NCBI RefSeq assembly: GCF_025354435.1
Contig: NZ_JANXMU010000058.1
Location: 30,531-94,530, forward strand
Length of the DNA: 64,000 bases
Direction of reading: 5' to 3'
Source: Rhodoferax sp.
GTDB lineage: Bacteria; Pseudomonadota; Gammaproteobacteria; Burkholderiales; Burkholderiaceae_C
The notes beneath the pieces were generated by a model. That model was not told the DNA's origin. It saw only the letters and a list, made by a program, of their open reading frames with translations, and made no database searches. Positions 27,711 to 37,192 of the stretch are shown one piece after another. A program made the translations under genes and the position numbers. Within the stretch, counting starts at the first letter, position 1. Each line of letters starts with the position of its first letter.

Positions 27711-27841
27711 GCGGCTTAGCAGCGCCCGTAGAGCGGAGTTTCTGGGTCCATCGGTCCACCTTTCTGACGGGGTAAAACGAAGTTGCGCGGAATCCAGCGC
27801 CATCGTAACCGCGCAGACGCGCTGGGCAAAGCCTTACAGAC

Positions 27842-29071
27842 CTACACCACCCCACCCGCCCGCAGCGAAGCTATCGCGGCTGCATCCAACCCCAACCCCG
27901 CCAGCACCTCGTCCGTATGCTCGCCCAAACCCGGCGGAGCCCGGTGCAGCACCGGTGGCGTGGCGGTCAGGCGCAGCGGGCTGGCCACGCTTGCTACTGA
28001 TGTAATAGCTGTCTGTGTAGATTCCACCTGCGCTACAGGCTGATTTACCTTCAAACTGCGGGCCTGCACCTGGGCATCGGCAAAGGCCTGACCCATGTCG
28101 TTGATGGGGCCGCAGGGCACGGCTTTGTCCTCCAGCAACGTGATCCACTGCGCGGTGCTGCGCGTGCGGGTGACCCACTCCAGCGCGGAGATCAGCTCGG
28201 CGCGGTGCCGCACCCGCAGGGTGTTGGTGGTGAAGCGCGGGTCGGTGGCCCATTCGGGGTGCCCGGCGGCGGCGCAGAAGCGGGCGAACTGGCCGTCGTT
28301 GCCGATGGCCAGCAGCATCGCGCCATCGGCCGTGGGGAAATCTTGGTACGGGGCCAGGCTGGGGTGGGTGTTGCCCTGGCGCTGGGGCACGGTGCCGGTG
28401 TTCAGGAACCCGGCGGCCTGGTTGGCCAGGATGGCCATGCCCACGTCGAGCAAGGCCATGTCGATGTGCTGGCCCAGGCCGGTGCGGTGGCGGGCCTCAA
28501 TGGCAGCCAGGATGGCGCTGCAGGCGTAGACCCCGGTGAACAAATCGATCACCGCCACGCCGACTTTTTGCGGTGCGCCGCCTGCCGGGCCGGTGATGGA
28601 CATCATGCCGCTCATGGCCTGCACCATCAGGTCGTAGCCCGCGCGCTCGGCATACGGCCCGGTCTGGCCGAAGCCGGTGACCGAGCAGTAGATCAGCCGG
28701 GGGTTGAGGGCCTGCAGGCTGGCGTGGTCCAGCCCGTAGTGGGCCAGGCCGCCGACCTTGAAGTTCTCTACCAGCACGTCGCTGGTCGCGGCCATCTGGC
28801 GGATCAGCGCCTGGCCTGCCGCCTGGGCCATGTCGATGGTGATGGAGCGCTTGTTGCGGTTGCAGGCGGTGAAATAGGTGGCCTGGTCGGTGTCATTCCC
28901 GTCGGCATCCTGCAGAAACGGCGGGCCCCAGTGGCGGGTGTCGTCGCCCACCACCGGGCGTTCGACCTTGACCACATCGGCCCCCAGGTCGGCCAGCATC
29001 TGGGTACACCACGGCCCAGCCAGCACGCGGGACAGGTCCAGCACCTTGAGGTGGCTCAGTGCAGCGCTCAC
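27842..29071 (-). CDS. CaiB/BaiF-type CoA-transferase, probable glutarate CoA-transferase
   Basis: A 409-aa class III CoA-transferase. LDLSRVLAGPWCTQMLADLGADVVKVE and GDDTRHWGPPF (family N-terminus) and the catalytic Asp in YDLMVQAMSGMM are present. It starts with GTG one base after the gcdH stop. Next to glutaryl-CoA dehydrogenase this family acts as succinyl-CoA:glutarate CoA-transferase, making glutaryl-CoA. That role is inferred from context. Residues 343-360, near the C-terminus, are encoded by an antisense copy of the dispersed palindromic repeat. Confidence 0.88.
   Translation of the reverse strand: MSAALSHLKVLDLSRVLAGPWCTQMLADLGADVVKVERPVVGDDTRHWGPPFLQDADGNDTDQATYFTACNRNKRSITIDMAQAAGQALIRQMAATSDVLVENFKVGGLAHYGLDHASLQALNPRLIYCSVTGFGQTGPYAERAGYDLMVQAMSGMMSITGPAGGAPQKVGVAVIDLFTGVYACSAILAAIEARHRTGLGQHIDMALLDVGMAILANQAAGFLNTGTVPQRQGNTHPSLAPYQDFPTADGAMLLAIGNDGQFARFCAAAGHPEWATDPRFTTNTLRVRHRAELISALEWVTRTRSTAQWITLLEDKAVPCGPINDMGQAFADAQVQARSLKVNQPVAQVESTQTAITSVASVASPLRLTATPPVLHRAPPGLGEHTDEVLAGLGLDAAAIASLRAGGVV
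28003..28056 (+). repeat. Dispersed palindromic repeat, family A (inside CaiB gene, antisense)
   Basis: AATAGCTGTCTGTGTAGATT, then CCACCTGCGCTACAGGCTGA and an AT-rich tail. Strong likeness to the DUF349 copy at 5427-5490. On the coding minus strand it is read as NQPVAQVESTQTAITSVA. Confidence 0.8.
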
Positions 29072-29072
29072 C

Positions 29073-30269
29073 TCAGTTTCCAAACGCGGCAATGCCGGTT
29101 TGCGCCCGGCCCAGAATCAGGGCGTGGATGTCGTGCGTGCCCTCGTAGGTGTTCACCACTTCCAGGTTCACCAGGTGCCGCGCCACGCCGAACTCGTCGG
29201 AGATACCGTTGCCGCCCATCATGTCGCGCGCCAGCCGGGCAATGTCCAGCGACTTGCCGCAGGAGTTGCGCTTGAGCAGCGATGTCAGCTCCACCGAAGC
29301 CGTGCCCTCGTCTTTCATGCGGCCCAGGCGCAGGCAGCCTTGCAGGCCCAGGGCGATGTCGGTCTGCATGTCGGCCAGCTTTTTCTGGATCAGCTGATTC
29401 GCGGCCAGGGGGCGGCCAAACTGTTTGCGGTCCAGCGTGTACTGGCGGGCGCGGAACCAGCAGTCTTCTGCCGCCCCCAGCGCGCCCCAGGCGATGCCGT
29501 AGCGGGCGCTGTTGAGGCAGGTGAACGGACCTTTCAAACCCTGCACCTCGGGGAAGGCATTTTCTTCGGGGCAAAACACGCCGTCCATCACGATCTCGCC
29601 GGTGATGCTGGCGCGCAGCCCCACCTTGCCGTGGATGGCCGGGGCGCTCAGGCCCGCCATGCCTTTGTCCAGAATAAAACCGCGGATGGGGCCCACATGG
29701 CCCGCCGCGTCCACTTCTTTGGCCCAGACCACAAACACGTCCGCGATCGGGCTGTTGGAAATCCACATCTTGGAGCCGCTGAGCTTGTAGCCGCCCGCCA
29801 CCTTGAGGGCGCGTGTGGCCATAGAGCCGGGGTCGGAGCCGTGGTCGGGCTCGGTCAGGCCGAAGCAGCCAATCCACGCGCCGGTGGCCAGCTTGGGCAG
29901 GTATTTTTGCCGCTGCGCCTCGGTGCCAAATTCAAAAATCGGCACCATCACCAGCGAGCTTTGCACGCTCATCATCGAGCGGTAGCCCGAGTCCACGCGC
30001 TCCACTTCGCGGGCGATCAGGCCATAGGCCACGTAGTTCAGGCCGGGGCCGCCGTACTGCTCGGGGATGGTCGGGCCCAGCAAGCCCAGCTCGCCCATCT
30101 CGCGGAAGATGGCCGGGTCGGTGCTCTCGGTGCGGAAGGCCTGCAGCACGCGCGGCAGCAGTTTGTCCTGGCAGTAGGCCGCCGACGCATCGCGCACCAT
30201 GCGCTCGTCGTCGCTGAGTTGCTGGTCGAGCAAGAATGGGTCTTGCCATTGGAATGCGGCGTGGGCCAT
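29073..30269 (-). CDS. gcdH: Glutaryl-CoA dehydrogenase
   Basis: A 398-aa acyl-CoA dehydrogenase of the GcdH type. It oxidises and decarboxylates glutaryl-CoA to crotonyl-CoA at the end of lysine and tryptophan breakdown. Visible family features are [31 protein letters not shown], the catalytic Glu in [19 protein letters not shown], and [16 protein letters not shown]. The start is the ATG giving [18 protein letters not shown], the usual GcdH N-terminus. It is followed by the CoA-transferase gene with a 1-bp gap, so the two are coupled. Confidence 0.95.
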   Translation of the reverse strand: MAHAAFQWQDPFLLDQQLSDDERMVRDASAAYCQDKLLPRVLQAFRTESTDPAIFREMGELGLLGPTIPEQYGGPGLNYVAYGLIAREVERVDSGYRSMMSVQSSLVMVPIFEFGTEAQRQKYLPKLATGAWIGCFGLTEPDHGSDPGSMATRALKVAGGYKLSGSKMWISNSPIADVFVVWAKEVDAAGHVGPIRGFILDKGMAGLSAPAIHGKVGLRASITGEIVMDGVFCPEENAFPEVQGLKGPFTCLNSARYGIAWGALGAAEDCWFRARQYTLDRKQFGRPLAANQLIQKKLADMQTDIALGLQGCLRLGRMKDEGTASVELTSLLKRNSCGKSLDIARLARDMMGGNGISDEFGVARHLVNLEVVNTYEGTHDIHALILGRAQTGIAAFGN

Positions 30270-30416
30270 GGGGTGTCTCCAAAAGAATAAACGCCATGGT
30301 AGTGCCCGCCGGGACACTGGGGCAAACGATTTATTCGCACCCAGTTATGCATTTTACGGATGTATAGATACAGCCATTTATATAAAATTTTTGCATATAT
30401 CGTATATTGCTTCTAC

Positions 30417-30472
30417 GCTTATAGCTACATATATTGAAGCGCCTTAGCCCAACTATTGTGAATATTAAACAC
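30417..30472 (+). repeat. Dispersed palindromic repeat, family A (degenerate, intergenic)
   Basis: CTTATAGCTACATATATTGA then AGCGCCTTAGCCC and an AT-rich tail keeps the outline of the repeat but the arms no longer pair well. It lies in the AT-rich gap between gcdH and the EamA transporter gene (30270-30485). Confidence 0.5.
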
Positions 30473-30485
30473 AGCTTTGCACGAT

Positions 30486-31409
30486 TCAAACCGCCTGCTT
30501 TTTGAAGCCCAGCCACCGCCAGCCCTCGCTGCTGACCAGCACCACACCCGCCAGCACACACACGGCACCCGCCACAAAACCCGGCTCCAGCGGCTCGTGC
30601 AGCAGCCACACACCAAAGCCCATGCCAAACAGTGGGGTCAGAAAAGAGAACACGCTCAGGCGCGATGCCAGGTAGGTGCGCAACAGCCAGAACCACACCA
30701 AAAAGCTGGCAAACGACACCGCCAGCGACTGGAAGCCCATCACCGCCCAGACCAGCGGCGTGGCATGGATGGTGGTTTGCCCCAACGCCCAGGCCGCGCC
30801 CAGCAGCAGCACGCAGGCGGCCACCAATTGGTACAGCAAGGTCTGCGCGGCCGACACCCGGGCCAGGCTAGAGGTGCGCACCACCACCGTGGTAGCGCCC
30901 CAGGCCACGCCCGCCAGCAGGCCCAGCAGATCGCCCAGCAGCACCTGGCTGGACGTGCCGGCGGTGGGCGATGCCGCACGGCCAAAAAAGGTAAACACAA
31001 TGCCCGCAAACGCCAGGCCGATACCCAACCACTTCACCGGGCTCAGCCGTTCGGCGGGCAGCTTCCAGTGCAGACCCAGGGCCACAAAAATCGGCGCGGT
31101 GTACAAGAACACCACCATGTGTGAGGCCGAGGTGAAGCGCAAGCCCTCGCCTACCAGCAGGTATTCCAGCCCGAACAAAGCCCCCACCACCAGACCGGGC
31201 CGCCAGTGGGTCAGCGCCATGTCTTCCTTGCGCCAGCGCATCAGCAGCCAGACCAGCAGCGCCGCCACGCCCGAGCGCAGCCCGATCTGCAGAATGGGCG
31301 CGATGTCGTGCGCCACGGCCTTGATCGCCACCTGCTGCAGGCCCCAGAGGGTGCAAAGCACCAGCATGGTGGCGCTGGCTTGGCCGTCGAGGGGTTTGCG
31401 GGTGTCCAT
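30486..31409 (-). CDS. EamA/DMT-family transporter
   Basis: A 307-aa drug/metabolite exporter-like inner-membrane protein. It has ten predicted helices in two EamA halves, the first starting LCTLWGLQQVAIKAVAHDI. The second half ends with LTPLFGMGFGVWLLHEPLEP and VLAGVVLVSS. The start is the ATG preceded by AAGGA. It is divergent from an AraC regulator that probably controls it. Substrate unknown. Confidence 0.9.
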   Translation of the reverse strand: MDTRKPLDGQASATMLVLCTLWGLQQVAIKAVAHDIAPILQIGLRSGVAALLVWLLMRWRKEDMALTHWRPGLVVGALFGLEYLLVGEGLRFTSASHMVVFLYTAPIFVALGLHWKLPAERLSPVKWLGIGLAFAGIVFTFFGRAASPTAGTSSQVLLGDLLGLLAGVAWGATTVVVRTSSLARVSAAQTLLYQLVAACVLLLGAAWALGQTTIHATPLVWAVMGFQSLAVSFASFLVWFWLLRTYLASRLSVFSFLTPLFGMGFGVWLLHEPLEPGFVAGAVCVLAGVVLVSSEGWRWLGFKKQAV

Positions 31410-31500
31410 GGAAATCCTTTGGTGTGAATCTGGATTGTCCGTTCGACGGATTTGGTGGATATAGTGCATTCCAGACAAGCCATAGCCGGAAGCCGACAAT

Positions 31501-32337
31501 ATGCAAGCTGCCAAACACCACCGTACAAGTCCCGGGATGCACCTGGAAACCGCGCCGTTCACCAGCGCCCTGCCCGCGTCCATGTTCTTTCGCACAGGCA
31601 GCGTGCAGGCCGACTCGCGCTACCCGCAGCACCGCCACGCCTGGGGTGAATTCGTCTACGCCTTCAGCGGCGTGATCGAGGTCAAGGTGGCCGACCACCA
31701 CTACCTGGCCCCGCCGCAGTACGGCATCTGGCTGCCGCCCGACGTGGAGCACATGGGCCTGAACCGCTACGAGGTGGTGCACTGCTCGCTCTACATGGCG
31801 GCCGAGCACTGCGGCGCGCTGCCGAAGAACCCCTGCGCCCTCACCGTCAGCCCGCTGGTGCGCTCCCTGCTGGAGCACCTGCGCCAGCAGCCCGGCACCC
31901 TGCCCCGCAGCGACGCGCAAGAGCGCCTGCTGCAGGTGCTGGCCGACCAGCTGGCCCTGGCTCCCTGCGCCGGCAGCTACCTGCCCAGCTCCGACGACCC
32001 CTTGCTAGGCGCGGTGCTGCGCGCTCTGGAAGCCCAGCCCGGCGACAACCGCACCCTGCCCGAAATCGCCCACGCCGCCCACACCACCGAGCGCACCCTG
32101 CTGCGCCGCTTCCAGCGCGAGCTGGGCATGTCGTTTGTGGAGTGGCGCCAGCGTCTACGGGTGGTCAAGGCCATGCCGCTGCTGGATGCCGGGCAAACCG
32201 TGGAGACGGTGGCGCTGGACCTGGGCTACGCCAGCGCCTCGGCCTTCATCAGCATGTTCCGCCGCCTGATGGGGGTGACACCGGACGAATTCCGCAAGGG
32301 CGCGGTGGAAACCCGTGGCGTGGTGCGCACCGGATAA
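31501..32337 (+). CDS. AraC-family transcriptional regulator with cupin domain
   Basis: A 278-aa regulator. The N-terminal cupin-type ligand domain holds YPQHRHAWGEFVYAFSGVIE, and the C-terminal double helix-turn-helix runs from ERTLLRRFQRELGMSF to LGYASASAFISMFRRLMGV. It is divergent from the EamA transporter gene (91-bp gap), whose likely regulator it is. The start could also be the ATG at codon 13. Confidence 0.9.
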   Translation: MQAAKHHRTSPGMHLETAPFTSALPASMFFRTGSVQADSRYPQHRHAWGEFVYAFSGVIEVKVADHHYLAPPQYGIWLPPDVEHMGLNRYEVVHCSLYMAAEHCGALPKNPCALTVSPLVRSLLEHLRQQPGTLPRSDAQERLLQVLADQLALAPCAGSYLPSSDDPLLGAVLRALEAQPGDNRTLPEIAHAAHTTERTLLRRFQRELGMSFVEWRQRLRVVKAMPLLDAGQTVETVALDLGYASASAFISMFRRLMGVTPDEFRKGAVETRGVVRTG

Positions 32338-32344
32338 TGGCTAG

Positions 32345-32363
32345 GGCACCCTTGGGGTGCTTT
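32345..32363 (+). terminator. Weak hairpin between the AraC gene and the response regulator gene
   Basis: GCACCC-TTG-GGGTGC followed by TTT lies in the 36-bp gap. It may be a partial terminator separating the two transcripts. Confidence 0.4.
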
Positions 32364-32373
32364 AGGGGCTTGC

Positions 32374-33048
32374 GTGCGTGTATTGATTGTGGAAGACGAC
32401 CTTTTACTGGGCGATGCCCTGGCCACGGGCTTGCGCCAACTCGGGCATGTGGTGGACTGGTTTGGCGATGGTGCGCAGGCCGATGCGGCCCTGGCGGCCA
32501 CCACTTTTGATGCCGTGGTGCTGGATCTGGGCCTGCCCGGCGGGGATGGCCTGGTCTGGCTGGCGCGTTGGCGCAACGCGGGCGTGGCCGTGCCTATGCT
32601 GATCCTGACGGCCCGCGACGGCGCGGCGCACAGCATCACCGGCCTGGACAGCGGGGCCGACGACTACCTCGTCAAACCCATCTCCATCGACGAGCTGGCA
32701 GCGCGCCTGCGGGCAGTGATGCGCCGCACCTCGGGCCGGGCCCAGTCGGTGTGGCAGCACGGCGCGCTCGAATACGACCCGGCCAGCAAACACGTGCGCT
32801 GGAAGGGCGAAACCATTGAGCTGACGGGCCGTGAACTGGCCCTGCTGGAGGCCCTGCTGAAGCACCCGCAGCGCGTGCTATCCAAGGCCCACTTGCAAGA
32901 AAAACTGTACGACTGGAGCGGCGCGGAGCCCGAAAGCAATACGCTGGAGGTGCACATCCACCACCTGCGCCGCAAGATCGACCCGGCCATCGTGCGCACA
33001 CTGCGCGGCGTGGGCTACGCACTGGGCTCGGGCGAGGCCGGGCCATGA
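32374..33048 (+). CDS. OmpR-family response regulator (QseB/TctD type)
   Basis: A 224-aa response regulator. The receiver domain has the acidic pocket VEDD, phospho-acceptor Asp51 (VVLDLGLPG), and Lys101 (YLVKP). The winged-helix DNA-binding domain holds LTGRELALLEALLKHP and EVHIHHLRRKI. It begins with GTG and its stop overlaps the start of the sensor kinase gene (ATGA). Confidence 0.93.
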   Translation: MRVLIVEDDLLLGDALATGLRQLGHVVDWFGDGAQADAALAATTFDAVVLDLGLPGGDGLVWLARWRNAGVAVPMLILTARDGAAHSITGLDSGADDYLVKPISIDELAARLRAVMRRTSGRAQSVWQHGALEYDPASKHVRWKGETIELTGRELALLEALLKHPQRVLSKAHLQEKLYDWSGAEPESNTLEVHIHHLRRKIDPAIVRTLRGVGYALGSGEAGP

Positions 33049-34415
33049 GCCTGCAACGCCGTTTACTGCTGTACTTGCTGGTGTGCGCGCCGCTGGTGTG
33101 GGCCGTGACCCTGTGGGTGTCGGTGAGCCGGGCCCGGCATGAAGTCAACGAACTCTACGACGGCGAGCTGGTCCGCCTGGCCCGCCAGGTGCAGGCGGTG
33201 TTCAACCGCCAACATACAGGCCCGCTGCCTGCGCCGATCCCGCCCGTTGCCGACGACCCCTTGGATGACGATGCACGCGAACTGGCTGTGGCGGTGTGGA
33301 ACGCCCAGGGCCAACTGGTTTTAACCGACCGCGAAGGCATGCAGCTCCAGCGCCGACCCGGTCCGGCGGGCTTTGTGGATACGCAGTTGTTCGGCACCGC
33401 CTGGCGGGTGTACTACCTGCCCTCGTCCAACGGCGAATGGCTGGTGGCCGCGGGCCAGGACGTGCACGAGCGCCAAGAATTGGTTGCCGGGCTCACGGCC
33501 AGCCAGATCATGCCCTGGCTGCTGATGTTGCCGTTTCTGCTGCTGGCCATGGCCTTGGCGGTGCGGCAAGCGCTGCTACCCATCCGCACGCTGGCAGCCG
33601 AGTTGCAAGGCCGCAATGCGCAAGATTTGCAACCCGTATCCCCGCTGCGGGCACCGGCAGAACTACGGCCGCTGCTGGTGGCGATGAACGGCCTGTTCAC
33701 CCGCATCGACGACAGCCAGGAGCGCGAACGCCGCTTCACCGCCGATGCCGCGCACGAAATGCGCACGCCGCTGGCGGTGCTGCGGGCCCAGTGGGACGTG
33801 GTCCGCCGCGCGCACAGCGGGGCCGAGCGGGCGCAGGCCGAAGCCCAGTTCAGCACCGGCCTGGACCGTACCGACCGGCTGGTGACGCAAATGCTGGCCC
33901 TGTCCCGGGTAGAGGCGCGCCTGGGCTCGGGCAGCGCCGCAATCCCCCACACCCCGGTGGACTGGCCGCAATTGGTGGAGCAGGCCATGGGCGACTGCCT
34001 GCCGCTGGCCGAACGCCGCCACATCGAACTGGCCTGCGAATGGCCGCCCGAAGGCCAGCCCGCCTTGCCGATGCAGGGCGATGCCGACCTGCTGACCGTG
34101 CTGCTGCGCAACCTGCTGGACAACGCGGTGCGCTATGCCCCCCAGGGCACGCTGGTGACGCTGCGTTTCACGCCGCACGCCCTGGCGGTAGAGAACGACG
34201 GCACGCCGCTCAGCACCGAACAGCTGGCCAGCCTGGGCATCCGCTTTCACCGGCCCCAGGGGCAAACCGAAATCGGCAGTGGCCTGGGGGTGTCCATCGT
34301 GCAGCGGATTGCCGCGCTGCACGGCCTGGTGGTGGTGTTTGGCCCAGGCGACAACGGGCTAGGCATGCGGGTCAGGGTGCAGCGGGGCACACTGCATCCA
34401 CCCGCCACAGCGTAG
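33045..34415 (+). CDS. Sensor histidine kinase (QseC/TctE type)
   Basis: A 456-aa membrane sensor kinase with two membrane helices (residues about 8-26 and 155-175) and a periplasmic 2CSK-like sensor region between them. The phospho-acceptor is His237 (FTADAAHEMRTPLAVL). The N-box is LLRNLLDNAVRYAP and the G2 box GSGLGVSIVQRI. The D-box is VENDGTPLS, slightly altered from DxGxG. Partner of the response regulator upstream. Its last 44 bp overlap the convergent ArnT-like gene. Confidence 0.93.
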   Translation: MSLQRRLLLYLLVCAPLVWAVTLWVSVSRARHEVNELYDGELVRLARQVQAVFNRQHTGPLPAPIPPVADDPLDDDARELAVAVWNAQGQLVLTDREGMQLQRRPGPAGFVDTQLFGTAWRVYYLPSSNGEWLVAAGQDVHERQELVAGLTASQIMPWLLMLPFLLLAMALAVRQALLPIRTLAAELQGRNAQDLQPVSPLRAPAELRPLLVAMNGLFTRIDDSQERERRFTADAAHEMRTPLAVLRAQWDVVRRAHSGAERAQAEAQFSTGLDRTDRLVTQMLALSRVEARLGSGSAAIPHTPVDWPQLVEQAMGDCLPLAERRHIELACEWPPEGQPALPMQGDADLLTVLLRNLLDNAVRYAPQGTLVTLRFTPHALAVENDGTPLSTEQLASLGIRFHRPQGQTEIGSGLGVSIVQRIAALHGLVVVFGPGDNGLGMRVRVQRGTLHPPATA

Positions 34416-35976
34416 TGCCGCGTTCGGTCAGCACCGCTTGCGCCCGCGGGGGTAGCGCGTAGGCATCCAGAGCATGGGCCGGACCGATGACCCAGCTCAC
34501 CGGGGCCCGGCACAGGGCCGCGCGCAGTCGACTTGCGTCCACCAGCGCAGCCGCCGCCTTGGACGGGGCGAACTGGCCCGCGTCCACCAGCTCTTTGCGC
34601 CAGCTGTCCTCGGTGCGGATTTCCGGGTCTTGCCAGTCATCGACCACCATGACCGGGTTGTGCAGGCGCGCGTAGAACGGCACATCGTAGAAATAGTGCT
34701 GGAGCATCAGCACCGGCTCGCCGGGCGTGCGGTGGCTTTGCAAGGCCACGGCGATTTCGGCCGTGCTTTTGGTCGGAACCACCGCCAGCCAGGCGATAGC
34801 GCCCAAACCCAGCGCCGCCGCCATGGCGCTACTGGCCCGCCAGACGTTTTGCATGCGGCGCGACAGGGGCTGCAAAGTGGTCAGGCTGTCGGCCAGCAGG
34901 TAGGCCAGGGGCGGCACGGCCGGCAGCACATAGCCCAGCAGCTTGGACTGCGGCAACGAGAAAAACACCACTACGGTCACCAACCAGACCCCCATCAGGC
35001 TGCGCACCGGATCGTGCGGTACCCGGTCCCCATAGCCCCGGATAGCCAGCCGGTACAGCAGCGGCGTCCAGGGCAGGCTGAACAGCAGCAGCACCGCCGG
35101 GTAAAACCAAAACGGCTGGACGTTGTTGAAACCACTGCCCACAAAGCGCTGGAAGTGCTGCACCACAAAAAAGTAGTGGAAGAAGCCCGCAAACTGCTGC
35201 TGCATGGCCACACACCACGGTGCGGCCACCGCCAAAAACACCCCCAAGCCCGGCAGCCACAGCAGCGCCAACAGCCTGCGCCAGCGCTGTGTGGCCACCA
35301 GCCAGACCAGCATGACCAGGCCAGGAATCGCGGCACCGATCAGGCCCTTGGCCAGCACCCCCAGGCCCGCCAGGGCGCAGGCCGCGGCGAGCGACCGTTT
35401 AAAGGGCAGCTTCTGTTCCATACGCAGCACCGCATCCGCCGCCGCCAAGATGGTGGCCGTGGTGCAGCCCGCCACCAGCATGTCCATATTGGCAAACTGC
35501 CCGCCAATCAAAAACAGTGGCTGCACCGCTAGCGCCACGGCCACCCGGCCCGCAGCCACCGGCCCTGCCCAGCGCCGGGTAAACAGGTACAGCGCGACTG
35601 CGCCCAGCCAGGCCCCCAGCAGCGGTGCCGCCCGGGCCGCCCAAGGGTTGGCACCGAACACCGACATGGATGCGGCGGTGATCCAGTAAAACAGCGGCGG
35701 CTTGTGGAAGAAGGGCAAGCCGTTCAGCGTGGGGGTCAGCCAGTGGCCCGATGCCAGCATTTCCCAGGCAACCCCCACGTAGCGCCCCTCGTCGGGCAGC
35801 ATCAGGGGCCGCGCCCAGGCCGTGGCCGCCAGCCAGACCAGGATCGCCAATGACACCCAAATGGGTTCCTGCCAGGTGCGTGACGCGTTCAAGATGGGAG
35901 AGTGCGCAATCCAGGCCGGGCGGTGGCGCAGGGAAACAGGTGCGTCCAGGGAATCCGGCGCAAGGGAGGGACGCAT
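34372..35976 (-). CDS. ArnT-like membrane glycosyltransferase (GT39/GT83)
   Basis: A 534-aa polytopic membrane transferase. LMLPDEGRYVGVAWEMLASG and HWLTPTLNGLPFFHKPPLFYW, with FANMDMLVAG, are the family marks of ArnT-type 4-amino-arabinose or related lipid-sugar transferases acting on lipid A or protein in the periplasmic leaflet. Other arn genes are absent from the window, so the sugar is unknown. It is convergent to a QseBC/PmrAB-like two-component system. Confidence 0.85.
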   Translation of the reverse strand: MRPSLAPDSLDAPVSLRHRPAWIAHSPILNASRTWQEPIWVSLAILVWLAATAWARPLMLPDEGRYVGVAWEMLASGHWLTPTLNGLPFFHKPPLFYWITAASMSVFGANPWAARAAPLLGAWLGAVALYLFTRRWAGPVAAGRVAVALAVQPLFLIGGQFANMDMLVAGCTTATILAAADAVLRMEQKLPFKRSLAAACALAGLGVLAKGLIGAAIPGLVMLVWLVATQRWRRLLALLWLPGLGVFLAVAAPWCVAMQQQFAGFFHYFFVVQHFQRFVGSGFNNVQPFWFYPAVLLLFSLPWTPLLYRLAIRGYGDRVPHDPVRSLMGVWLVTVVVFFSLPQSKLLGYVLPAVPPLAYLLADSLTTLQPLSRRMQNVWRASSAMAAALGLGAIAWLAVVPTKSTAEIAVALQSHRTPGEPVLMLQHYFYDVPFYARLHNPVMVVDDWQDPEIRTEDSWRKELVDAGQFAPSKAAAALVDASRLRAALCRAPVSWVIGPAHALDAYALPPRAQAVLTERGTTLWRVDAVCPAAP

Positions 35977-36127
35977 GGGGACATTCGCAAAAGGAAAGAT
36001 GGGCCGCAGTATTGCGAGAGCCCGATTAACTTAGCCTTAAGGCGGCGTAAATAGTCCCCGTTTGTGCACAGCCGCCAGATTGCCAAGGCAAGCACCACGC
36101 AGTTATGCGTTTTTTGAACTTCTTATT

Positions 36128-36190
36128 CCACAGGTGCTTCAATTATTTTGACCCACAGCGTAGATTTAATCTACGCTAGTAGCTATCAAT
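36128..36190 (-). repeat. Dispersed palindromic repeat, family A (intergenic, near-perfect arms)
   Basis: On the minus strand: TTGATAGCTACTAGCGTAGA, TTAAATCTACGCTGTGGGTC and an AT tail. The arms AGCGTAGATT and AATCTACGCT at 36157-36177 pair perfectly around one base. It lies between the divergent ArnT-like and LysR genes. Confidence 0.9.
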
Positions 36191-36233
36191 AACAGACCAC
36201 AACAAACCCAATATTGTGTATATTTCGCATACC

Positions 36234-37142
36234 ATGCGCCGCAAAATCCCCTCCCTCCAAGCCCTGGCCTGCCTCGATGCCGCCGCCCGCCACGAAAGCT
36301 ACACCCGCGCCGCCCAAGAGCTGGCCCTGAGCCAGGGCGCGGTGTCGCGCCAGATCACCGCACTGGAAGCCTTTGTCGGCGTACCGCTGTTTCGCCGCAC
36401 CCGCCACGGCGTGGCGCTGACACCGCAGGGGGCCGAGTACGCACAGCAGGTGGCAGTGCGCCTGCGGGGGCTGGAGCAAGACACGCTGGATGCCATGTCG
36501 CACCAGGGCAGCGGCGGCAGCCTGCACCTAGCGGCGGTGCCCACCTTTGCCACCCGTTGGCTGATCCCGCGCCTGCCTGCCTGGACGGCCCTGCACCCCG
36601 ACACCACGGTGCACATCGAAACCCGCACCCGCCCCTTTCTGTTTGCCGATACGCCCTTCGATGCCGCCCTGTACAGCGGCAGTGCCGACCAGGTGGCCCA
36701 GTGGGCGGGCACCCGCGCCGTGCGCCTGCTGGGCGAGGATATGGTGCCGGTGTGCAGCCCGGCGCTGCTGGGCGGCGCAACGGCATTCACCGCGCAAGCC
36801 ATCGCCGACCTCCCCCTGCTGCAGCAAAGCACCCGCCCCGACGGCTGGCGGCAGTGGTTCGATGCCATGGGCGTGCCCGCCCCGCTGGCCCGACGCGGCC
36901 CGCGCTACGAGCTGTTCTCTATGACCGCCGCAGCCGCCACCTGCGGCCTGGGCCTGGCCCTGGTGCCGCGTCTGCTGGTCGAGGCCGAACTGGCCCGCGG
37001 TGAATTGGTGCTGGCCTGCGCGCAGCCGCTGCCGGGCGACCAGACGGAAGACCGCGCGTATTACTGCGTGCTGCCCGAGCGCACGGAGAACCGGGCCTTG
37101 GTGGAGGCGTTTGTGGGGTGGATGCAGCAGGCGGTGGGCTAG
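36234..37142 (+). CDS. LysR-family regulator (GcvA-like)
   Basis: A 302-aa LysR regulator of the GcvA/TrpI-like branch. The N-terminus reads [20 protein letters not shown] with [17 protein letters not shown], and the effector domain holds [15 protein letters not shown]. The start is the ATG giving MRRKIPSLQ; a GTG six codons upstream is possible. The target is not evident. It precedes mutS in the same direction. Confidence 0.9.
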   Translation: MRRKIPSLQALACLDAAARHESYTRAAQELALSQGAVSRQITALEAFVGVPLFRRTRHGVALTPQGAEYAQQVAVRLRGLEQDTLDAMSHQGSGGSLHLAAVPTFATRWLIPRLPAWTALHPDTTVHIETRTRPFLFADTPFDAALYSGSADQVAQWAGTRAVRLLGEDMVPVCSPALLGGATAFTAQAIADLPLLQQSTRPDGWRQWFDAMGVPAPLARRGPRYELFSMTAAAATCGLGLALVPRLLVEAELARGELVLACAQPLPGDQTEDRAYYCVLPERTENRALVEAFVGWMQQAVG

Positions 37143-37192
37143 CGGCCGTCGCCGATAATCGGCCCCCGCCCGCCTTTCCTGGAACCACGATC

